Shown here: piece by piece, positions 51,512-59,695 of the stretch
Layout: each line of letters opens with the position of its first letter
Numbering within the stretch: position 1 is the stretch's first letter
Assembly (NCBI GenBank): GCA_963779765.1
Contig: CAVZZP010000001.1
Coordinates: 806,001-870,000 of the forward strand
Length of the DNA stretch: 64,000 nt
Source of the DNA: Silicimonas sp963779765
Lineage (GTDB): Bacteria > Pseudomonadota > Alphaproteobacteria > Rhodobacterales > Rhodobacteraceae
Reading direction: 5' to 3'
Program-made: the position numbers and the translations under genes
The notes under the pieces: generated by a model
Seen by the model: the letters and a program-made list of their open reading frames with translations, nothing else
Told to the model about the DNA's origin: nothing
Database searches by the model: none

Positions 51512-54082
51512 TCAGAACCTCTCGAGAAGACGCTTTAGGTAATCCAGTTCCTCGGTCGGGCGCTCCTGCTCGCCCGAGCGGCGTCGGATTTCGTCCAGAA
51601 GCTCGCGTGCCCGGCGATACACATCCTCACCCTGCAGAAGCTGCTCGTCCGTACCGATCCGGCCGTTCTCTCCCTGATCACGGCCCAGGGGATCGCGATT
51701 GCCACTCGGGTTGTTGCGTCCCAAGGCATCGCCCTGCTGGCCACCCTGCTGCTGTTGCTGCTGTTGCGCCATCTGATCGGCAAGCTCGCGCATTCCCTCA
51801 CGCAGCGCCTCCATCGCGTCGGCCTGATCGTCCAAGGCGCCGGCGAAGTCTTCATTCCGAAGCGACTCCTCGGCCTCGTCCATCGCCTCGCCCGCCCTGT
51901 CGAGCGATCGACGCGCGGCGTCGCCTTCGGGCGATCCGGCTCCGGGGAGGTTCTGCGTCTGGCGGTTCAACTCTTGACGAAGTGAGCGCTGACGGTCGGC
52001 GAGGCCGCCCTCGAGGTCGCCCGGCTGCTGGCCCTGACCTTGCTGACCCTGCCCCTGTTGGCCTTGTCCCTGCTGACCCTGTTGGCCTTGCTGACCCTGT
52101 TGGCCCTGCTGCCCTTGCTCGCCCTGTTGGCCTTGCTGACCCTCGGGACCGAACTGTTCCTGAAGGTCCCGGAACGCCTCGTCCGACAGACCCTGCTGCT
52201 GGCGCAGCGTCTCGGACAGACCTTCCATCGCCTGTTCGCCGGGGGACTGCTGGCCCTGCTGGCCGCGGGCGATCTGCATGTTCTCCATCATCTGGCGAAG
52301 TTGGTCCAGAAGCTGCTGAGCCTCTGCCATTCGTCCCTGCTCCATCAATTCCTGAAGCCGGTCCATCATGTCCTGAAGGTCCTGCGAGGACATCTCCTGC
52401 ATCTCGCCCTCAGCCATCTCTTGCTGAGGCTGATCGCCCTGCTGTTCCGCAAGTTGCTGCATGTAGTCCTGCATCGCCTCACGCAATTCGTTCATCAGTT
52501 CGGCGATCTCTTCGTCCGACGCGCCATTCTCGATTGCTTCCGAAAGCCGATCCTGCGCACGCCGCAGCCGCTCCTGCGCGTCGGACAGATCGCCCTCCTC
52601 CACTTCGAGGGCGAGGCTCCATAGCACTTCGGCCAGTTCTTCCAGGGTCTCGTCGTTAAGTTGTCCGACCGACAGCCGCGTCTCCAGGCGGCGCACCGCG
52701 AACCGCAGCTTGAGATAGGTGGTTTCGGAGCGGAACACGTCCTCGGGCTTGTACGAGACGGCGCGGAGAACCTGCGCCACGCGCGCTCCGTTCTCCCGGT
52801 TCCAGAGAAGATCGCGCCGCTGCTCGATGATCGACTTGGCGAGGGGATCGAAAAACCTGCGGCCCGGGAGGTCACCCAATTGCGGAGCCGAAAGGCCCTC
52901 CTGCTCGGCATCGTCCGACGCGAACAGTTCGGCACTCACCGGCAAATTCGCCCAAGGGTGCTTGGACAAATCTTCCACGACCGTTTCGCTGAACTCGGTC
53001 CGATCGCCAGTGATCGACATCGGCAAATCCAGAACGATCTTGTCGCGCTCTTCCGGTTCGGCAGCGAGGCCGTAGCGACGGTCGACCTTCGAGAGGTCGA
53101 GCGTGATCTCGAGTCGCCCGCCCGTCACGCCGTAGTCGTCACTCGCGACGAAAGGCGTTTCCATCCGTCCCGCTTCGCCCCGCGCCATCGGCCCTTCAAA
53201 TTCGATGGAAGGCGGCGCGTCCGGGGTCGCCTCGACGTTCCATTCGCGGCCGCCGGGGCCTTCGATGCGGATCACGCCGCTTTCGGCGATATCGAACCCT
53301 TGTTCCGGCTCGGTTGCGGGCGTCACATCCTGGGTCCGGCCCGACACCGTTTCATGGAGCGCCAGGGCACCGACCTCGCCATAGAAGCGAAGCGTGACGC
53401 GGCTGCCTTCCGGCACCGCCAATGCCTCTCGTGTCACGTCGTTCAGATAGATGCTGGGCTTGCCGGTGTAGGCTGGCGGCTCGACCCACCCTTCCCAGAC
53501 TGGTCCGCTGGCAAGCGCTTGCCCCGTGCCCGGCCCCATCTCGGCGACACTTGCGACGCGCAAGAGAGAGCCGAAGAGGACCGCGATCACAAAGGCCAGA
53601 AGCGCCATGTAACGCAGTGCATAGGGGTCGCGGCGGGCAAGGCGCAGGTCGGGCTCGACGGCTTTAGCAGCATCGAGACGCGCCGACATCCGCGCAAGGT
53701 GAACCCTCCAGACCGATTCCGACGCCGCATCGCCCGTACCGATGGCCTGCCTGTCGGAAAGGGCCGCAATGGGTTGGCCGGGCAAAGTCGCGTCAAGTCG
53801 GGCCAGAACCTCGGACCAGAGCGGTGCGCGAAACTGGCGCAGCGCATAGACAAGTGCGGCAAGCCCGCCGATCACCACCGCCACGCCAAGCGTCCAGACA
53901 GCTTCGAGGGGCAGGGCTTCGTGCAAACCCATAAGCAGGACTGCGAGCGTGAGAAGGGCGAGAGACCACAAGGGCCAGAAGGCGCGCACGACGCGTTCAG
54001 CCAACATCCCGGCATAGGTGAGACGAAGCGGCCATGTCAGCCGCTTCGCGGCGTCTGCGGGAAGCTGCGTGTCCTGCGTCAT
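51512..54082 (-). CDS. TIGR02302 (DUF4175)-family large membrane protein
   Basis: 856 residues from ATG 54082 (MTQDTQLPADAAKRLTWPLR). Two N-terminal spans (FWPLWSLALLTLAVLLMGL; TLGVAVVIGGLAALVYALR) and a third near 170-190 (YMALLAFVIAVLFGSLLRVA) precede a large extracytoplasmic part with VWEGWVEPPAYTGKPSIYLN and FVASDDYGVTGGRLEITLDL, both family-typical. The C-terminal half is coiled-coil and Gln-rich (QDLQDMMDRLQELMEQGR), with a low-complexity QGQQG run of about 35 residues (52036-52140) and a second QQQQQQQGGQQG tract. The family is alphaproteobacterial and its function is unresolved. It follows lysA by 29 bp. Confidence 0.9.
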   Translation of the reverse strand: MTQDTQLPADAAKRLTWPLRLTYAGMLAERVVRAFWPLWSLALLTLAVLLMGLHEALPLEAVWTLGVAVVIGGLAALVYALRQFRAPLWSEVLARLDATLPGQPIAALSDRQAIGTGDAASESVWRVHLARMSARLDAAKAVEPDLRLARRDPYALRYMALLAFVIAVLFGSLLRVASVAEMGPGTGQALASGPVWEGWVEPPAYTGKPSIYLNDVTREALAVPEGSRVTLRFYGEVGALALHETVSGRTQDVTPATEPEQGFDIAESGVIRIEGPGGREWNVEATPDAPPSIEFEGPMARGEAGRMETPFVASDDYGVTGGRLEITLDLSKVDRRYGLAAEPEERDKIVLDLPMSITGDRTEFSETVVEDLSKHPWANLPVSAELFASDDAEQEGLSAPQLGDLPGRRFFDPLAKSIIEQRRDLLWNRENGARVAQVLRAVSYKPEDVFRSETTYLKLRFAVRRLETRLSVGQLNDETLEELAEVLWSLALEVEEGDLSDAQERLRRAQDRLSEAIENGASDEEIAELMNELREAMQDYMQQLAEQQGDQPQQEMAEGEMQEMSSQDLQDMMDRLQELMEQGRMAEAQQLLDQLRQMMENMQIARGQQGQQSPGEQAMEGLSETLRQQQGLSDEAFRDLQEQFGPEGQQGQQGEQGQQGQQGQQGQQGQQGQGQQGQGQQGQGQQPGDLEGGLADRQRSLRQELNRQTQNLPGAGSPEGDAARRSLDRAGEAMDEAEESLRNEDFAGALDDQADAMEALREGMRELADQMAQQQQQQQGGQQGDALGRNNPSGNRDPLGRDQGENGRIGTDEQLLQGEDVYRRARELLDEIRRRSGEQERPTEELDYLKRLLERF
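52036..52140 (-). repeat. Tandem QGQ/QQG-coding low-complexity tract in the TIGR02302 gene
   Basis: Repeats of a 9-base unit (CAGCAGGGT-type, and shorter CAGGGTCAG) encode QGQQGQQGQQG over about 35 residues. The tract is in frame and lies in a region expected to be outside the cytoplasm. Copy number could vary between strains by slippage. Confidence 0.8.
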
Positions 54083-54111
54083 AGACCTTCGTGTCGGGAC
54101 CAGGCCCCGGA

Positions 54112-55389
54112 TCATACCGGTCCTTCCAGCCACGGGGGAATGGTATCGCGGTTTATCATCTCGTCAAAGGTCGGTCGTGCCCGGATGACGGCGAATTGAT
54201 GCCCATGCACGAGCACTTCGGGGACCAGGGGGCGGGAGTTGTATTCCGAGGCCATGACGGCCCCATAGGCACCGGCCGAACGGAATGCGATCAGATCGCC
54301 CTCGTCGAGGGGCGGCAAGGGGCGATTGCGGGTAAATGTGTCCCCCGTCTCGCAGACCGGACCCACAACGTCGCAGGGGCTAAGCTCTGCACCTGCCTCG
54401 GGTTCGACAACCGGGACGATGTCATGGTGCGCCCCATACATCGCCGGGCGGATCAGGTCGTTCATCGCCGCGTCGACGATGGCGAAAGTGCGTCCTTCGC
54501 CTTGTTTCATATAGATTATTTCCGAAACGAGGAGGCCCGAGTTTCCGGCGATCAAGCGACCCGGCTCAATCTCGATCTCGCAGCCGAGGTTGCCGACGGT
54601 ACGGCGCACGACCTCGCCGTAATCGAGCGGAAGAGGGGGTGCGGCGTTCGAGCGCTCGTAGGGGATGCCGAGGCCCCCGCCCAGGTCGAGGCGGCGAATG
54701 TCGTGGCCGTCGGCGCGAAGCTGGTGGGTCAGTTCGGCGACCTTGAGGTATGCCTGCTCGTAGGGTTCGAGGTCGGTGAGTTGCGAGCCGATGTGGACGT
54801 CGATGCCGATGACCTCGAGCCCCGGGAGAGAGGCTGCTTCGGCATAAACCTCGCGGGCACGGGAAATCGGGATGCCGAACTTGTTCTCGGACTTGCCGGT
54901 AGCGATCTTCTCGTGCGTCCTTGCGTCGACATCGGGGTTGATGCGGATCGTCACGGGAGCAACTTTTCCTAGCGTTTCCGATACCTTGGAGAGGCGCCGC
55001 ATCTCGGGCTCGCTCTCCAGGTTGAACTGGCGGATGCCGCCCCTCAAGGCCAATTCCATCTCTTCGGCCGTCTTGCCGACGCCGGAGAAGACGATGCGGT
55101 CGACGGGAAAGCCTGCTGCGACGGCGCGGCGGTATTCGCCGCCCGAGACCACGTCGACGCCCGCGCCGAGCGATGCCATCAGCCGCAGAACCGCTTGATT
55201 CGAATTGGCTTTCATCGCGTAGCAGATCAGGTGGTCGAGCCCGTCGAGCGCTTCCTGGAACAGGCGGTAGTGCCGCGTCAGGGTGGCGGTCGAATAGACG
55301 TAGAACGGCGTCCCGACCGCCGCGGCGATCTCGGGGAGAGGCACGTCCTCGGCGTGAAGGATGCCGTCGCGATACAGGAAATGGTCCAT
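54112..55389 (-). CDS. lysA: Diaminopimelate decarboxylase
   Basis: 425 residues from ATG 55389 (MDHFLYRDGILHAEDVPLPE). PFYVYSTATLTRHYRLF, ICYAMKANSNQAVLRLMASL (the PLP lysine), GADVVSGGE-type GVDVVSGGEYRRAVAAGFP, FGIPISRAREVYAEA, VIGIDVHIGSQLTDL, RLDLGGGLGIPYER, IEPGRLIAGNSGLLV and VCETGDTFTRNRPLP with CDVVGP are the full set. It makes L-lysine from meso-DAP. Three 11-bp repeats lie upstream. Confidence 0.96.
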   Translation of the reverse strand: MDHFLYRDGILHAEDVPLPEIAAAVGTPFYVYSTATLTRHYRLFQEALDGLDHLICYAMKANSNQAVLRLMASLGAGVDVVSGGEYRRAVAAGFPVDRIVFSGVGKTAEEMELALRGGIRQFNLESEPEMRRLSKVSETLGKVAPVTIRINPDVDARTHEKIATGKSENKFGIPISRAREVYAEAASLPGLEVIGIDVHIGSQLTDLEPYEQAYLKVAELTHQLRADGHDIRRLDLGGGLGIPYERSNAAPPLPLDYGEVVRRTVGNLGCEIEIEPGRLIAGNSGLLVSEIIYMKQGEGRTFAIVDAAMNDLIRPAMYGAHHDIVPVVEPEAGAELSPCDVVGPVCETGDTFTRNRPLPPLDEGDLIAFRSAGAYGAVMASEYNSRPLVPEVLVHGHQFAVIRARPTFDEMINRDTIPPWLEGPV

Positions 55390-55444
55390 GACGCGGCTGA
55401 TTAGCAGATCCCGGCGCGTTCGCAATCGGGGCGAAAACGCTCAT

Positions 55445-55477
55445 CGGTATCACGTCGGTATTGCGTCGGTATCGCGT
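55445..55477. repeat. Three 11-bp tandem repeats between lysA and the GFA gene
   Basis: CGGTATCACGT, CGGTATTGCGT and CGGTATCGCGT follow one another, with a fourth partial copy CGGTGG. The period is about one helical turn, so bound proteins would line up on one face of the DNA. It lies in the 119-bp divergent gap, 56-88 bp upstream of the lysA start, and could be an operator. This is inference from spacing. Confidence 0.55.
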
Positions 55478-55508
55478 CGGTGGCCATGTCGGGGAAGGAG
55501 GTGCCGCG

Positions 55509-55910
55509 ATGCTGGCCGGAGGATGCATGTGCGGGGCGACCCGCTTCCGGGCCGAAGGCGATCCCGTGTGGCAGATGACCTGCCACTGCCGCGACTGTCA
55601 GAGGGCGGCGGGAGCGGACTACGTGAGCTGGATCGGGATGCTGCGGGCGGGCGTGACGTGGAGCGGGCCGCGCCAGACGTTCCACTCCTCGTCCGGCGTC
55701 ACGCGGTCCTTTTGCACCGACTGCGGCACGCCGCTCAGCTACGAGACGGAGGACCTGCCCGGGGAGACGCATCTCTACGCGCCGACGCTGGATGACCCGT
55801 CCGTCTACCGGCCCACGGCGCAGTTGTATTTCGCGGAACGCGTTGCGTGGCTGGAGGAGCTGAGGGAATTGCCGCGCCATGAACAGGGGTCAGGGTCGGA
55901 AAAGGTTTGA
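55509..55910 (+). CDS. GFA-family (CENP-V fold) zinc protein
   Basis: 133 residues from ATG 55509, preceded by AGGAGGTG. GGCMCGATRFRAEGDPVWQM and CHCRDCQRAAGADYVSW bind the two zincs, and SFCTDCGTPLSYET completes the site; this is the glutathione-dependent formaldehyde-activating-enzyme-like fold. Activity toward formaldehyde is not implied by the fold. It is divergent from lysA. Confidence 0.88.
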   Translation: MLAGGCMCGATRFRAEGDPVWQMTCHCRDCQRAAGADYVSWIGMLRAGVTWSGPRQTFHSSSGVTRSFCTDCGTPLSYETEDLPGETHLYAPTLDDPSVYRPTAQLYFAERVAWLEELRELPRHEQGSGSEKV

Positions 55911-56047
55911 GCCCGCCTGGCTGGGCCGGATACGATTGCCCCGGCCCCTTGCTTAAGGGCCGGGACTGTCTGGCCAGCTATGGCGCAGATCAAATATTTC
56001 CACTTGGCATGATGGAAGCGAGTCGCTGCCATCCAGGCGTGGCTGAA

Positions 56048-56197
56048 CTACTCGGCCAGACGGGAGCGTTCTTCCGCATTGGGTCCGCCTCCCGGCGCCT
56101 CTCCGAGCGTCGCCTCTGCCCTGTGAAGCTTCTCGTCGCTTTTCTTCGACGGCTTCTTCTCGTTCTCTTGTTTCGGGGTCGTGATGTCATCGGTCAT
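56048..56197 (-). CDS. 49-residue highly charged small protein downstream of csbD
   Basis: A short open frame, ATG 56197 to TAG 56048, with AAGGAG eight bases before the start. It reads MTDDITTPKQENEKKPSKKS, then DEKLHRAEATLGEAPGGGPN and AEERSRLAE. It is lysine- and glutamate-rich, with no hydrophobic segment and probably disordered at the N-terminus. The strong ribosome site, the good codon use and the position just after csbD on the same strand support it. Unrecognised; a stress-related role is only a guess from its neighbour. Confidence 0.6.
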   Translation of the reverse strand: MTDDITTPKQENEKKPSKKSDEKLHRAEATLGEAPGGGPNAEERSRLAE

Positions 56198-56232
56198 CGG
56201 CTAACTCCTTGATTCAGATGGTCTGATCAAAC

Positions 56233-56406
56233 TCAGTCGGAAAGCTTGTCCTTGGCGTCACCGACGCCCTTCTGGACCTTTCCTTCAGCCTGATCCTTCT
56301 GACCTTTGTGCTTCATGTCGTCATTGCCGGTTGCATCGCCGAATTCTTCCTTGGCCTTGCCGCCGATGTCTTTCGCTTTGCCTTTTGCCTGGTCTTCGTT
56401 GGCCAT
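56233..56406 (-). CDS. CsbD-family stress protein
   Basis: 57 residues from ATG 56406 (MANEDQAKGKAKDIGGKAKE). EFGDATGNDDMKHKGQKDQA and EGKVQKGVGDAKDKLSD complete the CsbD pattern: repeated K-G-K helices rich in Lys, Asp and Gly. GAGACCCGAC precedes the start. In other bacteria such proteins rise under general stress; the mechanism is unknown. The 49-residue gene follows after 35 bp. Confidence 0.9.
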   Translation of the reverse strand: MANEDQAKGKAKDIGGKAKEEFGDATGNDDMKHKGQKDQAEGKVQKGVGDAKDKLSD

Positions 56407-56591
56407 GTCGGGTCTCCTATTTTGCGTGTGATTGACCAACCCATGAAGCGGCGTCGAAGTTCCTGCCTACGGACGGCGGTCGCAGGAAGTCGACCGCCAG
56501 GGGTGCGATCCAGCCCGCCGATGAAAACCTTCTCTCTTGGCCTCTCCGCCCATCCCGCTAAGGTCTTCCCCAACAGTGGGGGAGGCAGAAC

Positions 56592-57566
56592 ATGGCAAAG
56601 ACCGTCATCATCGAAGCGCACGGCGGACCCGAGGTCCTGAAGCTTGCCGATCGCGAGGTGGGCGAGCCGGGACCGGGACAAATCCGTATCCGGCATCATG
56701 CGGTCGGACTGAACTTCATCGACTGCTATCAGAGATCGGGCGCTTACAAGATGACCCTGCCCCATGCGCTTGGCATGGAGGCGGCGGGCGTGGTCGAGGC
56801 GGTGGGCGAGGGTGTCACGCACCTGAAGGCCGGCGACAGGGCCGCCTATGCCGCGAACCCGCCCGGCGCCTACTCCGAAGCACGCGTGATGCCTGCCGCG
56901 ACGGTCTGCCCGCTGCCCGACGGGATCAGCTTCGAGGACGCGGCGTCGGTCATGCTTCAGGGGCTGACGGTCAACTACCTGTTCCGCCGCACGACGCCGA
57001 TCCGCGAAGGCGACACGGTGCTGTTGCACGCGGCGGCGGGCGGCGTGGGGCTGATCGGCTGCCAATGGGCGAAGTCGGACGGCATCCGCCTGATCGGCAC
57101 CGCCGGGTCGGACGAAAAGTGCCGGATGGCCGAGGACGCGGGCGCCGAGGTCTGCATCAACTATTCCTCGGAAGACTTCGTGGCGCGGGTGAAGGAGTTG
57201 ACCGGGGGCAAAGGCGTGCCGGTCGTCATGGATTCGGTCGGCAAGGACACCTTCGACGGCTCGCTTCAGTGTCTTTCGCCGCTGGGGTTCATGATTCTCT
57301 TCGGCGCGGCCTCGGGGCCGGTGCCGCCGTTCGAGATCCAGCGCCTCGCGGCGGGCGGATCGCTGAAACTGACGCGGCCGACGGTGTTCACGCACCTCGC
57401 CGACTTCGACGCCTGTCAGGCGATGGCCAAGGAGTTGTTCGGCAAGATGCTGTCGGGCGACGTCAAGGCCAGCATCGGCCAGACCTTCGCGCTGGAAGAC
57501 GTCGCCGAGGCGCATCGGGCGCTGGAAGCGCGGGAGACGACGGGATCGACGATCCTGACGCTTTAG
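56592..57566 (+). CDS. qor: NADPH:quinone reductase (QOR, zeta-crystallin type)
   Basis: 324 residues. MAKTVIIEAHGGPEVLKLAD, IRIRHHAVGLNFIDCYQRSG, LPHALGMEAAGVVEAVGEGV, AASVMLQGLTVNYLFRRTTP, VLLHAAAGGVGLIGCQWAK (the NADP site) and MDSVGKDTFDGSLQCLSPLG are QOR blocks. The gene starts after GGGGGAGG. It reduces quinones with NADPH in the cytoplasm. It belongs to a different subgroup from the oxidoreductase at 22.7 kb and converges on the DUF2834 gene. Confidence 0.93.
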   Translation: MAKTVIIEAHGGPEVLKLADREVGEPGPGQIRIRHHAVGLNFIDCYQRSGAYKMTLPHALGMEAAGVVEAVGEGVTHLKAGDRAAYAANPPGAYSEARVMPAATVCPLPDGISFEDAASVMLQGLTVNYLFRRTTPIREGDTVLLHAAAGGVGLIGCQWAKSDGIRLIGTAGSDEKCRMAEDAGAEVCINYSSEDFVARVKELTGGKGVPVVMDSVGKDTFDGSLQCLSPLGFMILFGAASGPVPPFEIQRLAAGGSLKLTRPTVFTHLADFDACQAMAKELFGKMLSGDVKASIGQTFALEDVAEAHRALEARETTGSTILTL

Positions 57567-57575
57567 CCGACCGGC

Positions 57576-57893
57576 CTAGGTGATGGGTCTGGTCCGCAGA
57601 AAAAGGTAAAGCGGCAGGCCGCAACTCACGCCGATGCAGAAGGTCGCCGGGATCGCGACAAGCGCGGTCCAGTTCCGGCGCACCCATGTCTCGGCCACGA
57701 TCCAGACCGTGAGCGCGATGGCGGCGATGGTCAGGTCCCACGTGAGACCGGTGGTCGAGGCGTTGACATACCACGCGTCGATCAGGCCCGAGAGGCCGCT
57801 GCCGGTGTCGCGCATGTAGGTCACGAACCAGTACATCGGATGGATCGCGCCCCAGATGGCGAGGGCGAGATAGATCATCCGAAGCACGCTCAT
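57576..57893 (-). CDS. DUF2834 membrane protein
   Basis: 105 residues with three spans: MIYLALAIWGAIHPMYWFVT, TWDLTIAAIALTVWIVAETW and ALVAIPATFCIGVSCGLPLY. The IHPMYWF and FCIGVSCGLPLYLFLR blocks match DUF2834. Function unknown. It follows the two micro-lipoprotein genes with no gap (stop TGA then ATG separated by zero bases at 57893/57894). Confidence 0.85.
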   Translation of the reverse strand: MSVLRMIYLALAIWGAIHPMYWFVTYMRDTGSGLSGLIDAWYVNASTTGLTWDLTIAAIALTVWIVAETWVRRNWTALVAIPATFCIGVSCGLPLYLFLRTRPIT

Positions 57894-58034
57894 TCAGAGC
57901 GTGCCGGTGACGCCGATGCCGACCTCTCCGCCGACCTGAACCCCAGAGTTCGCGGGCTTCGCCTTGGGTTCGGGCGCACCGTCGGCTCCGCAGGAAGCGA
58001 GGGCGAGAAGGGCTAGAAGGGCGAGCGGCCTCAT
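57894..58034 (-). CDS. Micro-lipoprotein A (46 residues)
   Basis: ATG 58034 to TGA 57894, overlapping the stop of micro-lipoprotein B (ATGA). MRPLALLALLALASCGADGA is a complete lipoprotein signal with the lipobox LASC, leaving about 31 mature residues (PEPKAKPANSGVQVGGEVGI, then GVTGTL). The end resembles that of its neighbour (VGGEVGIGVTG versus VSGTVGDVGIAV), so the two may be diverged copies. Function unknown. Small lipoproteins at this place near argH and lysA recall LptM, but the LptM motif is absent. Confidence 0.65.
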   Translation of the reverse strand: MRPLALLALLALASCGADGAPEPKAKPANSGVQVGGEVGIGVTGTL

Positions 58035-58189
58035 CGCGGGGCCACCGCGATGCCGACGTCTCCGACGGTGCCCGAGACGGTCGGACGGACGCGGGCGCCG
58101 CCGGAATCGAAGGTGGCGCCTATGCCGAGGGACTGGTTCTCGCAGGCCGAGACCAGAAGGATCACACCGATCAGGGTGGCTTTACGCAT
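58031..58189 (-). CDS. Micro-lipoprotein B (52 residues)
   Basis: ATG 58189 to TGA 58031, with GGAGCGAG before the start. MRKATLIGVILLVSACENQS is a lipoprotein signal with the lipobox VSAC. The mature 37 residues read CENQSLGIGATFDSGGARVR, then PTVSGTVGDVGIAVAPR. It lies 94 bp after argH on the same strand and overlaps micro-lipoprotein A. Function unknown. Confidence 0.65.
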   Translation of the reverse strand: MRKATLIGVILLVSACENQSLGIGATFDSGGARVRPTVSGTVGDVGIAVAPR

Positions 58190-58282
58190 TACTCGCTCCG
58201 AAACTGGGGTAGGCGCAGGATATCCGAGGGCAGCGCCGTGGTGAAGCCGCCGCGAACGGTCGGCAGGCGGGAAAGCGCTTCG

Positions 58283-59671
58283 CTATTTCAGACGTTCCTT
58301 CCAGCGTGCGATCTGGGACCGCACGTTGTCGGGCGCGGTGCCGCCATAGCTGGTGCGGCTGCGGACCGAGTTGTCGACGCCGAGGACATCGAAGACGCCT
58401 TCGGTGATGGCGCCGTGCTCTGATTGCATCTGGGTCAGCGTCAGGTCGGGCAGGTCCTTTCCCTCGGCCTCGGCCAAGGCGACGAGGCGGCCGGTGACGT
58501 GGTGGGCGTCACGGAACGGCAATCCCGCCTCGCGCACCAGCCAGTCTGCGAGGTCGGTGGCGGTGGAAAACCCGGACGAAGCCGCAGCGCGCAGGACGTC
58601 GGGGTTGGCGGAGAGGTCCTTCATCATGCCTTCCGATGCGGCGAGGGCCAGCATCAGCGCGTCGGCGGCGTCGAAGACCTGTTCCTTGTCCTCCTGCATG
58701 TCCTTCGAATAGGTCAGCGGCAGGCCCTTCATCACGGTGAAGAGGCCGACGGTCGCGCCGAGGATCCGGCCGATCTTGGCGCGGACCAGTTCGGCGGCGT
58801 CAGGGTTTTTCTTCTGCGGCATGATCGACGAGCCGGTCGAGAAGCGGTCGGACATGCGCACGAAGCGGAACTGCGCGCTGGACCAGATCACAAGCTCCTC
58901 GGCCAGGCGCGACAGGTGCATGGCGCAGATCGAGGCGGCGGCGAGGAATTCCAGCGCGAAGTCGCGGTCGGCCACGGCGTCGAGCGAATTGGCGGCGGGC
59001 CGGTCGAAGCCGAGTGCTTTTGCCGTCGCGTCTCGGTCGATCGGGAAGGATGTCCCGGCGAGGGCGGCGGCGCCCAGGGGGCATTCGTTCATGCGCGCCC
59101 GCGCGTCGGCGAAGCGCGAGGCGTCGCGGCCCAGCATCTCGACATAGGCCATCATGTGGTGACCCCAGGTCACCGGTTGCGCGGTCTGGAGGTGGGTGAA
59201 GCCGGGCATGACCCAGTCGGCGCCCTGTTCGGCCTGACCGATCAGCGCCCGTTGCAACGCGGCGATGGCGTCCTGCGCGGCGTCGCACTGGTCGCGGACC
59301 CAGAGGCGGAAGTCGGTGGCCACCTGATCGTTGCGCGAACGCGCCGTGTGAAGCCGTCCGGCGGGTTCGCCGATCAGCTCCTTCAGACGCGCCTCGACGT
59401 TCATGTGGATGTCTTCCAGAGCGGTCGAGAAGGCGAAGCTCCCGCCGTCGATCTCTGACAAGACCGTGAGGAGGCCTTCCCGGATCGCCTGCGCATCGCT
59501 ATCCGTTATGATGCCCTGCGCCGCGAGCATCGCGGCGTGGGCGCGCGAGCCTTCGATGTCCTGGCGCGCGAGCCGCTGGTCGAACCCGATCGAGGCGTTG
59601 ATCGCCTCCATGATCGCGTCCGGTCCGGCGGCGAAGCGCCCGCCCCACATCTTGTTCGCGCTGTCGGTCAT
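58283..59671 (-). CDS. argH: Argininosuccinate lyase
   Basis: 462 residues from ATG 59671 (MTDSANKMWGGRFAAGPDAI). ALEDIHMNVEARLKELIGEP, LHTARSRNDQVATDFRLWV, MPGFTHLQTAQPVTWGHHMM and GSSIMPQKKNPDAAELVRAK (the fumarase/lyase signature with the catalytic serine loop) are intact. It forms arginine and fumarate in the last step of arginine synthesis. It is divergent from tlpA; the longer open frame upstream is the tlpA shadow. Confidence 0.97.
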   Translation of the reverse strand: MTDSANKMWGGRFAAGPDAIMEAINASIGFDQRLARQDIEGSRAHAAMLAAQGIITDSDAQAIREGLLTVLSEIDGGSFAFSTALEDIHMNVEARLKELIGEPAGRLHTARSRNDQVATDFRLWVRDQCDAAQDAIAALQRALIGQAEQGADWVMPGFTHLQTAQPVTWGHHMMAYVEMLGRDASRFADARARMNECPLGAAALAGTSFPIDRDATAKALGFDRPAANSLDAVADRDFALEFLAAASICAMHLSRLAEELVIWSSAQFRFVRMSDRFSTGSSIMPQKKNPDAAELVRAKIGRILGATVGLFTVMKGLPLTYSKDMQEDKEQVFDAADALMLALAASEGMMKDLSANPDVLRAAASSGFSTATDLADWLVREAGLPFRDAHHVTGRLVALAEAEGKDLPDLTLTQMQSEHGAITEGVFDVLGVDNSVRSRTSYGGTAPDNVRSQIARWKERLK

Positions 59672-59695
59672 CGTCTGGTTCCTGGAAGGAGCGTC

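Noticed and set aside
52036..52140. CRISPR-like or satellite array
   Set aside because: The repeat is in frame, nine bases long, has no spacers and encodes QGQ units of the TIGR02302 protein.
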